DNA of 24,297 nucleotides from Streptomyces flavochromogenes. GTDB lineage: Bacteria > Actinomycetota > Actinomycetes > Streptomycetales > Streptomycetaceae. The position numbers and the translations under genes were made by a program. The stretch spans positions 1 through 24,297 of the forward strand of contig NZ_JNZO01000055.1 in the NCBI RefSeq assembly GCF_000717595.1, read 5' to 3'. The notes beneath the pieces are model-generated. The model was given only the letters and a program-made list of their open reading frames with translations. It did no database searches and was not told the origin of the DNA. Below, in pieces: positions 1-6,307 of the stretch (its first letter is position 1; each line of letters starts with the position of its first letter).

Positions 1-382
1 GAGGGTGGGCACAACGGAACGGCGCCCGTTGCCGGGCCCGGGCTTCCGCGCCCTGACCGGCACCCGGGTGCGCGCCGCACTGTGGGTGCGGGTCCAGGCA
101 CAAGGGGCGGAGGCGCCGCCGAGGGCGCCGTCCGGTGTGCCCACCCGTCCCTCCCTCAAGGACTTCGTCCAGGGGCCCCCAAGCGGGACGATTGCCCATA
201 CGGCGGTGGGTGGCGGGCGCGGCGCCACGCACGGGCGGCGCCCAGGCCCCGCCCCCGGCCAACACGGGCGGCGCCGGGCTCGCGCACGCGGCGCCAGACC
301 TGGCCACAGGCAACGGCGCCAGGCGCAACCACCAAGAACGGCCCCACGTCCCGCCACCCCGCACAGGGCTACGCTCGTACCC
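1..382. other. GC-rich stretch with no convincing gene
   Basis: An open frame runs in from the left and continues into the glycosylase gene. Its predicted peptide here is Arg/Pro/Ala-rich, has no recognisable domain, and is mirrored by equally open frames on both strands, as expected of random GC-rich DNA. I see no ribosome binding site pointing to an earlier start. A TANNNT hexamer (TACGCT, 370-375) ends 7 nt before the ATG at 383, so the glycosylase mRNA may be leaderless. No good -35 box accompanies it. Confidence 0.5.
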
Positions 383-1345
383 ATGGCCGGCCGCTTCAGA
401 CCCACCACCCCCACCACCCGCACCACGATCCGCGGCGGCGACACCCCCGTACCCGCCCCCGCCGACTACCCCCTGGACCTGGGCCTCACCCTCGGCCCCC
501 TCCGCCGCGGCCCCGCCGACCCCACCTTCCGTGTGACCCCCGACGGCTCCGTCTGGCGGGCGAGCCGCACGCCCGACGGCCCCGGCACGATCCGAGTGGC
601 CGTCCGGGACGGCGCGGCCGAGGCCGAGGCCTGGGGCGCGGGCGCGACCTGGCTCCTGGAGAACGCTCCCGCGCTGCTCGGCGCCGACGACGACCCCGCC
701 GCCTTCGTCCCCCGGCACAAGCTGGTCCTGGCGAGCCACCGCCGCCGTCCCGGCCTCCGGCTGACCCGCACGGGCCTGGTCCTGGAGTCGCTGATCCCGA
801 CGATCCTGGAGCAGAAGGTCACGGCGACGGAGGCGTACGGGGCGTGGCGGCAGCTCGTACGGAAGTACGGCGAGCCCGCGCCGGGTCCGGCCCCCGAGGG
901 CATGTACGTGATGCCGGACGCGCGGACGTGGACGCAGATCCCGTCATGGGAGTGGCACGGCGCGAACGTCGACGGCAAGCGCTCGGCGACGATCGTCCGC
1001 GCGGCCCGGGTGGCGGCCCGCCTGGAGGAGGCCGTCCTCATGGACCCGCCGGCGGCCCGCGGACGCCTGGAACTGATCCCGGGCATCGGCCCGTGGACGA
1101 GCGCGGAGACGATCCAGCGCAGCAACGGCGCCCCGGACGAGGTCACCACCGGCGACCTCCATCTTCCCGGCATCGTGGGCTGGGCCCTGGCGGGGGACCG
1201 GACGGCCGACGACGAGGCGATGCTGGACCTCCTGGCCCCCTACGAGGGCCAACGCCACCGAGCGGCCCGCCTGATCCTCCTCAGCGGCCGGGTCCCACCC
1301 CGCCGGGCCCCCCGCATGACCCCGGGAAACATCACGCGCATCTAG
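383..1345 (+). CDS. DNA-3-methyladenine glycosylase 2 family protein (AlkA-like, HhH-GPD)
   Basis: Base-excision repair glycosylase that removes alkylated purines from DNA; 320 residues. Seen in the sequence: a helix with ESLIPTILEQKVT near residues 135-147, matching the ILEQ(Q/K)VS-type motif of AlkA relatives; a helix-hairpin-helix LIPGIGPWTS at about 231-240; and, 18 residues after it, the catalytic-Asp motif TTGDLHLPG with Asp258. No catalytic Lys lies in the hairpin, which fits a monofunctional glycosylase. I chose the ATG at 383 because the upstream part of the frame is low-complexity and unlike the family. There is no Shine-Dalgarno sequence, and TACGCT at 370-375 would allow a leaderless transcript. 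The gene stands alone, convergent with the F420 genes. The family is secure; the exact lesion preference is not readable. Confidence 0.85.
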   Translation: MAGRFRPTTPTTRTTIRGGDTPVPAPADYPLDLGLTLGPLRRGPADPTFRVTPDGSVWRASRTPDGPGTIRVAVRDGAAEAEAWGAGATWLLENAPALLGADDDPAAFVPRHKLVLASHRRRPGLRLTRTGLVLESLIPTILEQKVTATEAYGAWRQLVRKYGEPAPGPAPEGMYVMPDARTWTQIPSWEWHGANVDGKRSATIVRAARVAARLEEAVLMDPPAARGRLELIPGIGPWTSAETIQRSNGAPDEVTTGDLHLPGIVGWALAGDRTADDEAMLDLLAPYEGQRHRAARLILLSGRVPPRRAPRMTPGNITRI

Positions 1346-1920
1346 CGGGTGGCGAAGCCCCCGACGCGCCCCGAGCCCGCCGACGGACTTCATCTCGACG
1401 CCGTAGTACGGCCGAGGTCCGGCGGGGGGCGGCAGGGGCGGCGGCGGGGACACCGGCGGTGGACGAGGAGGGCGTTCGCCCCTGACCGGGCCGGGCCTTC
1501 CCGGAGCCGCCCGCCCTCGGCACGGCACCCTTCGTCGCGGGCTTCGCGGGCTTCGCGGGCTTCGCGGGCTTCGCGGGCTTCGCGGGCTTCGCGGGCTTCG
1601 CGGGCGTTCGCCCCCGACCCTCGCCCGCAGCACCGGCCTTCCCACCGCCCGCGCCACGAGCACGCCCGCCGCCGAGGTCGCGACCCGGACGGGTATGCCC
1701 GTCACCGGCCGTCCGGCCGGCAGGCTCGGTGCGCCGGCCGGTTGTCACGGACGCGGACGAGCCTCTTCGGGCTGACCGGCATCGCGCAGACGACACACCG
1801 CCTCAGCCCGACGGCACCGGAGGTACTTCACGGCGCCCCCTTGTCGCACTCGGCAGGAGGCGAGACCAGCGACCCGACCCGTCACGGGCCAGGCCCTTTC
1901 CGCACTCCGGAGGGCCGGTC
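1346..1920. other. Non-coding spacer between the glycosylase and fbiB
   Basis: This 575-bp interval lies between the convergent glycosylase and fbiB genes. Several frames are open on both strands but none gives a recognisable protein. Its main content is the 9-bp tandem array at 1542-1604. A minus-strand frame (1332-1796) reads the array as (Ala-Lys-Pro)n inside an Arg/Ala/Pro-rich peptide. It has no domain and no clear ribosome binding site, so I do not call it. I found no strong hairpin terminator for either flanking gene. Confidence 0.5.
1542..1604. repeat. Tandem repeat, 7 x CTTCGCGGG (9 bp)
   Basis: Seven perfect head-to-tail copies of CTTCGCGGG span 63 bp, with a degenerate partial copy (TTCGTCGCGGG) just to the left. 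The 9-bp period keeps a triplet frame: (Ala-Lys-Pro)7 on the minus strand, or Phe-Ala-Gly / Arg-Ala-Ser on the plus strand. Perfect identity suggests recent slippage, so copy number may differ between strains. Confidence 0.95.
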
Positions 1921-3426
1921 CTACCGCACCTCGACGAACCCCGAAGCCACCCGCGCCGCCCGCTCCTTCGGCGCGACCGCCGGATGTCCGATCGCGACCG
2001 CGCCCAGCGGGTCCCAGTCGTCCGGCAGGTCGAGGACCTCCCGTACGACGTCCCGGCAGAACATCGTCGAGGACACCCACGCCGAGCCCAGCCGTTCGCC
2101 GGCCAGCGCCACCAGGAAGTTCTGGACGCCCGCGCCCGCCGCCACCACGAACATCTCGCGTTCGGCCGTGTCCCGGCGCGGGTCGCCGTAGTGGTGGGAG
2201 CCGTCCATGACGAGGCAGGGCACCGCCAGGTACGGGGCGTTGCGCAGGACGTCCCCGCGCCGGACCCGCTTCGCGATGGACTCCTCGGACCGGCCGTCCC
2301 GCCGCAGGTCCGCGATCCACGCGTCCCGCATCGCGTCGAGCAGCCGTACGCGCGACTCCGCCGACTCCAGGAGCACGAACCGCCACGGTGTCGTGTGGTG
2401 CGGGGCCGGGGCCGTCAGGGCCGCCGCGACCGCGCGCCGTACCGCCCCGGGGTCGACCGGGTCGTCGGTGAACTCCCGTACGGTCCGGCGCAGCGTCACC
2501 GCCTCCCGTACCGCCTCCGACGTGCCCAGCCGGAACATGTCGTCGGCGGCGTCGCGCACCAGTGCCCGAGCCCCCGGTTCCTCGTCGCCGGCCACCACAT
2601 GCGGAAGCCCCCGGACGACGGCCACCGGCAGACCCGCCGCCTTGCCCTTCACCAGGTCGCCCGCGGCGGCGAGTTCGTCCGCCGTGGCGACCACCGTCGC
2701 GCTCAGCGGATTGCCGAACGCGTCGGTCCCGCCGCGCAGATCGTCGAGGACCCGCACGCCGGCCGCGCCGATCGCCACGTCGGTGAGCCCGCCGCGCCAG
2801 GGCCGCCCGAAGGTGTCCGTGACGACGACGCCCACGTCGACGCCGAGCGCCTCGCGCAGCCCCGAACGGATGCCCCGGGCCGAGGCGTCGGGATCCTCGG
2901 GGAGCAACAGGACCGTTCCGGCAGGGGTGTTGGACGCGTCGACCCCGGCGGCGGCCATGACGAGCCCCTGCCGGTTCTCGACGATCCGCAGGGTGCCGCG
3001 CCGCGCCACCACCCGTACCGTCTCGGCGTCGATGGCCTCCTCGCGGTCGTCGGCGGCGATCACCCGCCCCTCGGCCTTGCTCACGATCTTGGAGGTGACG
3101 AGGAGGACGTCCCCGTCGACGAGCTCCGGCGAGACGGAGGCGATCAGCTTGGCCAGGTCGTCCCCGGCCGTCACCTCCGGCAGTCCGGGCAGCGCCCAGA
3201 CCCGGTACGAGGGAGCCTCCTGCGCCACTCCCGACTCGACGGCCCGCCCGGATCCGACAGCCCGGACCGACCCAGCAGGCCCCACAGCCCCGACCGAGCC
3301 CCCAGCCCCGACCGAGCCCACAGGCCCGGCCGACCCCGCAGACCCGGCCGACCCCGCAGACCCCACAGCCCCAGCAGGCCCAACCGCCCCGACCGACCCC
3401 GCAGCCCCGGCAGTCACCTCAGTCAC
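1921..3426 (-). CDS. fbiB: Bifunctional F420 gamma-glutamyl ligase / nitroreductase-domain protein FbiB
   Basis: Last steps of coenzyme F420 synthesis. The CofE-like ligase domain (about residues 70-300) adds gamma-linked glutamates to F420-0 using GTP. The C-terminal FMN-binding nitroreductase-type domain (about 305-501, starting near [13 protein letters not shown]) is, in actinobacterial FbiB, the reductase of the dehydro-F420-0 intermediate. CofE signatures include [15 protein letters not shown] and [12 protein letters not shown]. The total is 501 residues, longer than usual because residues 1-65 are a Gly/Ala/Ser/Val low-complexity extension encoded by repetitive DNA. The GTG start at 3426 overlaps the fbiA stop (GTGA), so the two are probably translationally coupled. 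An internal GTG just before [14 protein letters not shown] would give a normal-length protein and cannot be excluded. Confidence 0.93.
   Translation of the reverse strand: MTEVTAGAAGSVGAVGPAGAVGSAGSAGSAGSAGPVGSVGAGGSVGAVGPAGSVRAVGSGRAVESGVAQEAPSYRVWALPGLPEVTAGDDLAKLIASVSPELVDGDVLLVTSKIVSKAEGRVIAADDREEAIDAETVRVVARRGTLRIVENRQGLVMAAAGVDASNTPAGTVLLLPEDPDASARGIRSGLREALGVDVGVVVTDTFGRPWRGGLTDVAIGAAGVRVLDDLRGGTDAFGNPLSATVVATADELAAAGDLVKGKAAGLPVAVVRGLPHVVAGDEEPGARALVRDAADDMFRLGTSEAVREAVTLRRTVREFTDDPVDPGAVRRAVAAALTAPAPHHTTPWRFVLLESAESRVRLLDAMRDAWIADLRRDGRSEESIAKRVRRGDVLRNAPYLAVPCLVMDGSHHYGDPRRDTAEREMFVVAAGAGVQNFLVALAGERLGSAWVSSTMFCRDVVREVLDLPDDWDPLGAVAIGHPAVAPKERAARVASGFVEVR
3325..3360. repeat. 18-bp tandem duplication within the fbiB 5' region
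   Basis: Two exact adjacent copies of CCCGGCCGACCCCGCAGA (plus-strand reading) occupy 3325-3342 and 3343-3360. They sit inside a longer degenerate GACCCC / CAGCCC tract (about 3263-3410) that encodes the Gly-Ser-Ala-Val run at the FbiB N terminus. The repeat unit is a multiple of three, so the frame is preserved. Confidence 0.85.
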
Positions 3427-4376
3427 CGCAGCTCCTCCGCGAGCGCCAACGCCTCCCGTGCCATCGCGGCCGTCGCGTCGACATCGGTCATCATCAGCGG
3501 GACCGCCCGGCAGCGGATGCCCGCCGCCTCGACGTCCGCGACCGCGCCCGCGTCGACGGTGTCGACGAGCCAGCCGCCGAGCAGCTCGGCACCGTAGTTC
3601 CTGGCGACCGCCGCCGCCGTCGACTCCACGCCCACCGCCGCGAGCACCTTGTCGGCCATGCCGCGCACGGGCGCGTCACCGACGATGGGGGAGAGGCCCA
3701 CGACGGGCGCCCCGGCCGCGACGATCGCCTCGCGGATCCCGGGCACGGCCAGGATCGTCCCGACGCTCACCACGGGGTTGGAGGGCGGGAAGAGGATGAC
3801 GTCCGCCTCGGCGACGGCTTCGAGGACACCCGGCGCCGGCTTCGCGGCCTCCGCGCCGACCGGCACGATCGCCTTCGCGTCGACGGAGGCGCGCAGCTTC
3901 ACCCAGTACTCCTGGAAGTGCACCGCGCGCTGCTCGCCGTCGACCTCGATCGCCACGTGCGTCTCGACGCGGTCGTCGGACATGGGGAGGAGGCGTACGC
4001 CCGGCTGCCAGCGGGCGCAGAGCGCCTCGGTGACGGCGCTCAGCGGGTAGCCCGCGCCGAGCATCTGGGTACGGACGATATGGGTCGCGAAGTCCCGGTC
4101 GCCGAGGCCGAACCACTCGGGTCCGACGCCGTACGCCGCGAGTTCCTCCTTGACGGTGAAGGACTCGTCCGTACGTCCCCAGCCCTGTTCCTCGTTGATG
4201 CCACCGCCGAGGGTGTACATCACCGTGTCCAGGTCGGGGCAGACCTTCAGCCCGAAGAGATGGATGTCGTCACCGGTGTTGCCGACGACCGTGATCTCCG
4301 CGTCCGGCGCGGCCTGCTTGAGGCCGCGAAGGAAACGGGCACCACCGATACCGCCGGCCAGAACCACAATGCGCAT
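3423..4376 (-). CDS. fbiA: 2-phospho-L-lactate transferase FbiA (CofD family), F420 biosynthesis
   Basis: Transfers the (enol)pyruvyl-phosphate or phospholactyl moiety from its GDP-activated donor to the deazaflavin Fo, giving (dehydro-)F420-0, the substrate of the adjacent FbiB. It has 317 residues, a normal length. Seen: the N-terminal Rossmann-like [20 protein letters not shown], then [22 protein letters not shown] (donor and Fo-binding region) and [15 protein letters not shown], and the later [20 protein letters not shown] and [11 protein letters not shown] blocks diagnostic of CofD. ATG 4374-4376 has no Shine-Dalgarno sequence upstream. A weak -10-like CAGACT lies 6 nt before it, so a leaderless mRNA is possible. 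It is followed by fbiB with a 4-nt overlap. Cysteine dioxygenase lies 64 bp upstream on the same strand and could be co-transcribed. Confidence 0.95.
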   Translation of the reverse strand: MRIVVLAGGIGGARFLRGLKQAAPDAEITVVGNTGDDIHLFGLKVCPDLDTVMYTLGGGINEEQGWGRTDESFTVKEELAAYGVGPEWFGLGDRDFATHIVRTQMLGAGYPLSAVTEALCARWQPGVRLLPMSDDRVETHVAIEVDGEQRAVHFQEYWVKLRASVDAKAIVPVGAEAAKPAPGVLEAVAEADVILFPPSNPVVSVGTILAVPGIREAIVAAGAPVVGLSPIVGDAPVRGMADKVLAAVGVESTAAAVARNYGAELLGGWLVDTVDAGAVADVEAAGIRCRAVPLMMTDVDATAAMAREALALAEELR

Positions 4377-4440
4377 GCGAACAGTCTGTCAGCCGGGGGC
4401 TGCTCGCATGAGGGGGGTGGCCGGGAGGCGGGCGGGCGCG

Positions 4441-4968
4441 TCAGCCGACGACGGCGCCCGGGGCGAGCGGGGCCTGGACGGAGACGGGGGCGCACTGCGC
4501 CTGGAGCGACTCGTGCATCGGCATCTCGGTGAGGCCGGGGAAGTAGACGTGCAGGCTGACGGCCGGTTCGAGGGAGTCGTTGACGACCTCGTGGACGTAC
4601 CCCGGCGCGAACACCCGCTGCGAGCCCGGCGCGAGCGCCCGGGTGCCCCGCTCCGTACGCTCCGTCAGTCCGCCCTCCAGGACGGTCAGTACGCCGGAGG
4701 AGCCCCCGTGGTCGTGGAGCCCGCTGCCCTGGCCGGGCACCCAGGAGAGCAGCCACACCTCGTAGCCCGGGCCGGTGCGCAGCCGGTGGTACCAGCGGGT
4801 CGTGGCGTCGTACTCGACGTACGGGGCCCACTGGGCGCGGTCGTCGGCGATCGAGCGTGCCAGGCCCGCGAACTCGGCCACCGTCTCGGGGTGGGCACGC
4901 TCGGGCTGGAGGAGGTGCGGGACCTCGAGGATGTCGCCGGCGATCTGAAGGTCGCTGTCCATGTTCAT
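4441..4968 (-). CDS. Cysteine dioxygenase (type I, cupin fold)
   Basis: Non-haem iron enzyme oxidising L-cysteine to cysteine sulfinate with O2. It has 175 residues, typical of bacterial cysteine dioxygenases. Seen: cupin motif 1 GQGSGLHDHGGSSG with iron ligands His85 and His87, and cupin motif 2 around APGYVHEVVN with the third ligand His126. No Glu takes part in the triad, which matches the 3-His site of this family. The start could be ATG 4966-4968 or the in-frame ATG six bases later (MDSDLQIAG). A GAGGAAC upstream serves either. The leader on the minus strand is unusually structured and repeat-bearing (5022-5154). The last residues (after about 150) are Pro/Val/Ala-rich and probably disordered. 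Confidence 0.9.
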   Translation of the reverse strand: MNMDSDLQIAGDILEVPHLLQPERAHPETVAEFAGLARSIADDRAQWAPYVEYDATTRWYHRLRTGPGYEVWLLSWVPGQGSGLHDHGGSSGVLTVLEGGLTERTERGTRALAPGSQRVFAPGYVHEVVNDSLEPAVSLHVYFPGLTEMPMHESLQAQCAPVSVQAPLAPGAVVG

Positions 4969-5021
4969 GGGTGGGGAGGTTCCTCAGCAGAAACAGAAGC
5001 GGTGGGGGTCACGAAGAAGAG

Positions 5022-5047
5022 GTGACGCGAGTGACGCAGGGTGACGC
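5022..5047. promoter_or_regulatory. Three phased GTGACGC direct repeats, candidate operator
   Basis: GTGACGC occurs at 5022-5028, 5031-5037 and 5041-5047, i.e. spaced 9 and 10 bp, about one helical turn. The array lies 54-79 bp upstream of the cysteine dioxygenase start. Helically phased heptamer direct repeats are the usual target layout of OmpR/PhoP-type response regulators and SARP activators. No specific regulator can be named from sequence alone. Confidence 0.45.
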
Positions 5048-5112
5048 TGGGAGAAAAGCTGGAGCTCTACGGCATCAACAGCTGGGACAGCAACAGCAAC
5101 AGCGCGCCTGGA

Positions 5113-5154
5113 CAGCGCTGCGGAACCCACGGTTGTGGGTCGCGGAGAGCGCTG
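5113..5154 (-). promoter_or_regulatory. Nested hairpin in the cysteine dioxygenase leader
   Basis: The outer arms CAGCGCT (5113-5119) and AGCGCTG (5148-5154) are perfect reverse complements. Inside them ACCCAC (5125-5130) and GTGGGT (5135-5140) form a 6-bp stem with a 4-nt loop. On the minus strand this would lie in the 5' leader of cysteine dioxygenase if transcription starts near the TTGACA at 5199-5204. It could be a regulatory RNA structure or a protein-binding dyad. Confidence 0.4.
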
Positions 5155-5495
5155 CGGTCGCTGGCATGCCACCAAAGGTGGCTGGAACAACACCCGACTG
5201 TCAACCCAATGCCCGATTTGGGGGTAATGTTTCACCTCATCCGGTTACAGTGCGCGGAGAAAGGTTTGTTCAGCCGCGGACCAGGACAGATGGCGCTTCA
5301 ACCGTGCCCGTAAACATGGCGGCGCCCGCGTGATCGACCACGCTCGGTCACCACGCGGATCCCGGCCGGTCCGTGATCGGACTGTGATCCGGATCGCTTC
5401 CATGGCTGGATCGCAACAAGATCCAAGTCTCGGACGTCCTCCCTTGTGAAGGGTCGCGCACGGTGCGCCCAGGCCGGTGGCATGTGTCTCGTTTT

Positions 5496-5525
5496 TTGGT
5501 GATTTGAACACTTTCCGCATAGGCT
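5496..5525 (+). promoter_or_regulatory. Candidate upstream whiB promoter
   Basis: TTGGTG (5496-5501), an 18-bp spacer and TAGGCT (5520-5525). Both hexamers are acceptable for the main vegetative sigma factor of Streptomyces. From memory, whiB of S. coelicolor is read from two promoters, so two candidates here are expected. Transcription would begin near 5532, giving a leader of about 138 nt. Confidence 0.4.
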
Positions 5526-5568
5526 TGGTTCCGCAGAGTGAATACGAGGCCCAATAGCAGATCTCGGC

Positions 5569-5597
5569 TTGACTCGCGCAGAGCACGAACTTGTAAT
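5569..5597 (+). promoter_or_regulatory. Proximal whiB promoter
   Basis: TTGACT (5569-5574), an exact 17-bp spacer and TGTAAT (5592-5597): a near-consensus vegetative promoter. The predicted transcript starts around 5604, giving a leader of about 65 nt before the whiB ATG. TTTCACTCGTG just after the -10 box and AGTGAATA at 5537 resemble half-sites of the developmental repressor BldD, but the spacing is not a clear palindrome. Confidence 0.65.
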
Positions 5598-5669
5598 TTC
5601 ACTCGTGTCGTTCGGCCGGGTTCGCAACGGCAAGACCACGGGGACGCACAGAACAGACGAGGGGCGCAC

Positions 5670-5933
5670 ATGACCGAGTTGTTCCAGGAACTGCTGGTCG
5701 AGGACGCGGACGAAGAACTCGGCTGGCAGGAGCGCGCGCTGTGCGCCCAGACCGATCCCGAGTCCTTCTTTCCCGAGAAGGGCGGCTCGACCCGCGAGGC
5801 CAAGAAGGTCTGCCTCGCCTGCGAGGTCCGCTCCGAATGCCTCGAATACGCCCTGCAGAACGACGAGCGGTTCGGCATCTGGGGCGGCCTGTCCGAGCGC
5901 GAGCGACGCCGCCTGAAGAAGGCAGCGGTCTGA
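5670..5933 (+). CDS. whiB: Sporulation transcription factor WhiB (Wbl family, 4Fe-4S)
   Basis: Small iron-sulfur transcription factor needed for sporulation septation of aerial hyphae in Streptomyces, where it works together with WhiA; the mycobacterial counterpart is WhiB2. The protein has 87 residues, the length of S. coelicolor WhiB, and starts MTELFQELLVEDADEELGWQ. The four cluster-binding cysteines are Cys25, Cys48, Cys51 and Cys57 (C-X22-C-X2-C-X5-C). The glycine turn FGIWGGLSERERRR (about residues 68-81) and the basic tail RRLKKAAV are the DNA-binding end. ATG 5670 is preceded by GAGGGG at good spacing. An upstream extension of the frame is non-coding leader. The position beside fbiA/fbiB is conserved in actinobacteria. 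Confidence 0.97.
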   Translation: MTELFQELLVEDADEELGWQERALCAQTDPESFFPEKGGSTREAKKVCLACEVRSECLEYALQNDERFGIWGGLSERERRRLKKAAV

Positions 5934-6307
5934 GCCGCCGCCCGCACCGCGTGAGGCCCGACGGGCCCCGCGCGAAGCCTCCCGGCCCGGCGAGCCTGGG
6001 AGCGCACACCGAGAACACGCGGTCCGCCGAGAACGGTCCGCCACCTGTGGTCCACCCCCAGGAGGCGGACCGTTCCGCGTGCCGGCACACGGAACGGCCG
6101 CCGCCGGGAGGCGGACCCTCCGCCGTCGGAAGCCGGGCCGTTCCGCGTGTACCGAGGGAAACTCCGCGCGCAGCGCGGGAAACCCTTCCTCCCGCTCTGT
6201 CCACAGCGGCGGCGGACCGCTCCGCGTGCAGCCGTTAGTGTGGGCCTCCGTCCGAGACGCTTCCCACGCCCCCCGCGGGCGACCCCGGCCGGAGGGCCCG
6301 TAGCTCG
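5934..6307. other. Spacer between whiB and the glycosyltransferase, rich in small palindromes
   Basis: 374 bp with no gene. It is dominated by related short elements: GCGGACCGTTCCGC (6065-6078), GCGGACCCTCCGC (6111-6123) and GCGGACCGCTCCGC (6212-6225), each GCGGA and TCCGC around a 3-4 nt loop. A half copy CCGTTCCGCGTG lies at 6138-6149, and related GGTCCGCC elements lie at 6021-6042. These could terminate whiB transcription or act as a repeated operator. The only promoter-like hexamer before the glycosyltransferase is TAGTGT (6236-6241), without a -35 box. Confidence 0.6.
6065..6225. repeat. Family of three GCGGA-N(3-4)-TCCGC interrupted palindromes
   Basis: Three near-identical 13-14 bp palindromes at 6065-6078, 6111-6123 and 6212-6225. 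Two of them are followed by GTG (GCGGACC.N.TCCGCGTG), and a fourth partial copy lies at 6138-6149. The loops differ while the stems are conserved, which suggests the fold or dyad is what matters. Confidence 0.7.

Larger units (their letters stand above)
4969..5669. promoter_or_regulatory. Divergent regulatory region between cysteine dioxygenase and whiB
   Basis: A 700-bp interval, noticeably more AT-rich than its surroundings, with no convincing gene. It holds, left to right: a minus-strand frame ending Arg-Phe-Cys-Phe-Cys-stop 15 nt before the cysteine dioxygenase ATG; three GTGACGC direct repeats (5022-5047); a nested hairpin (5113-5154); a minus-strand TTGACA (5199-5204); and two candidate whiB promoters (5496-5525, 5569-5597). 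An 83-codon minus-strand frame starting at 5235 lacks a ribosome binding site and family features, so it is not called. Confidence 0.7.

Noticed and set aside
1332..1796. Lysine-rich 154-codon minus-strand gene
   Set aside because: The Lys content comes only from the 9-bp repeat. The rest is Arg/Ala/Pro noise and overlaps the end of the glycosylase gene.
4984..5235. 83-codon minus-strand gene upstream of cysteine dioxygenase
   Set aside because: No ribosome binding site, no family resemblance and atypical codon use. It is mentioned only as a possible leader frame.
5537..5608. BldD operator at the whiB promoter
   Set aside because: AGTGA and TCACT half-sites are present but far apart and do not form a recognisable palindrome.
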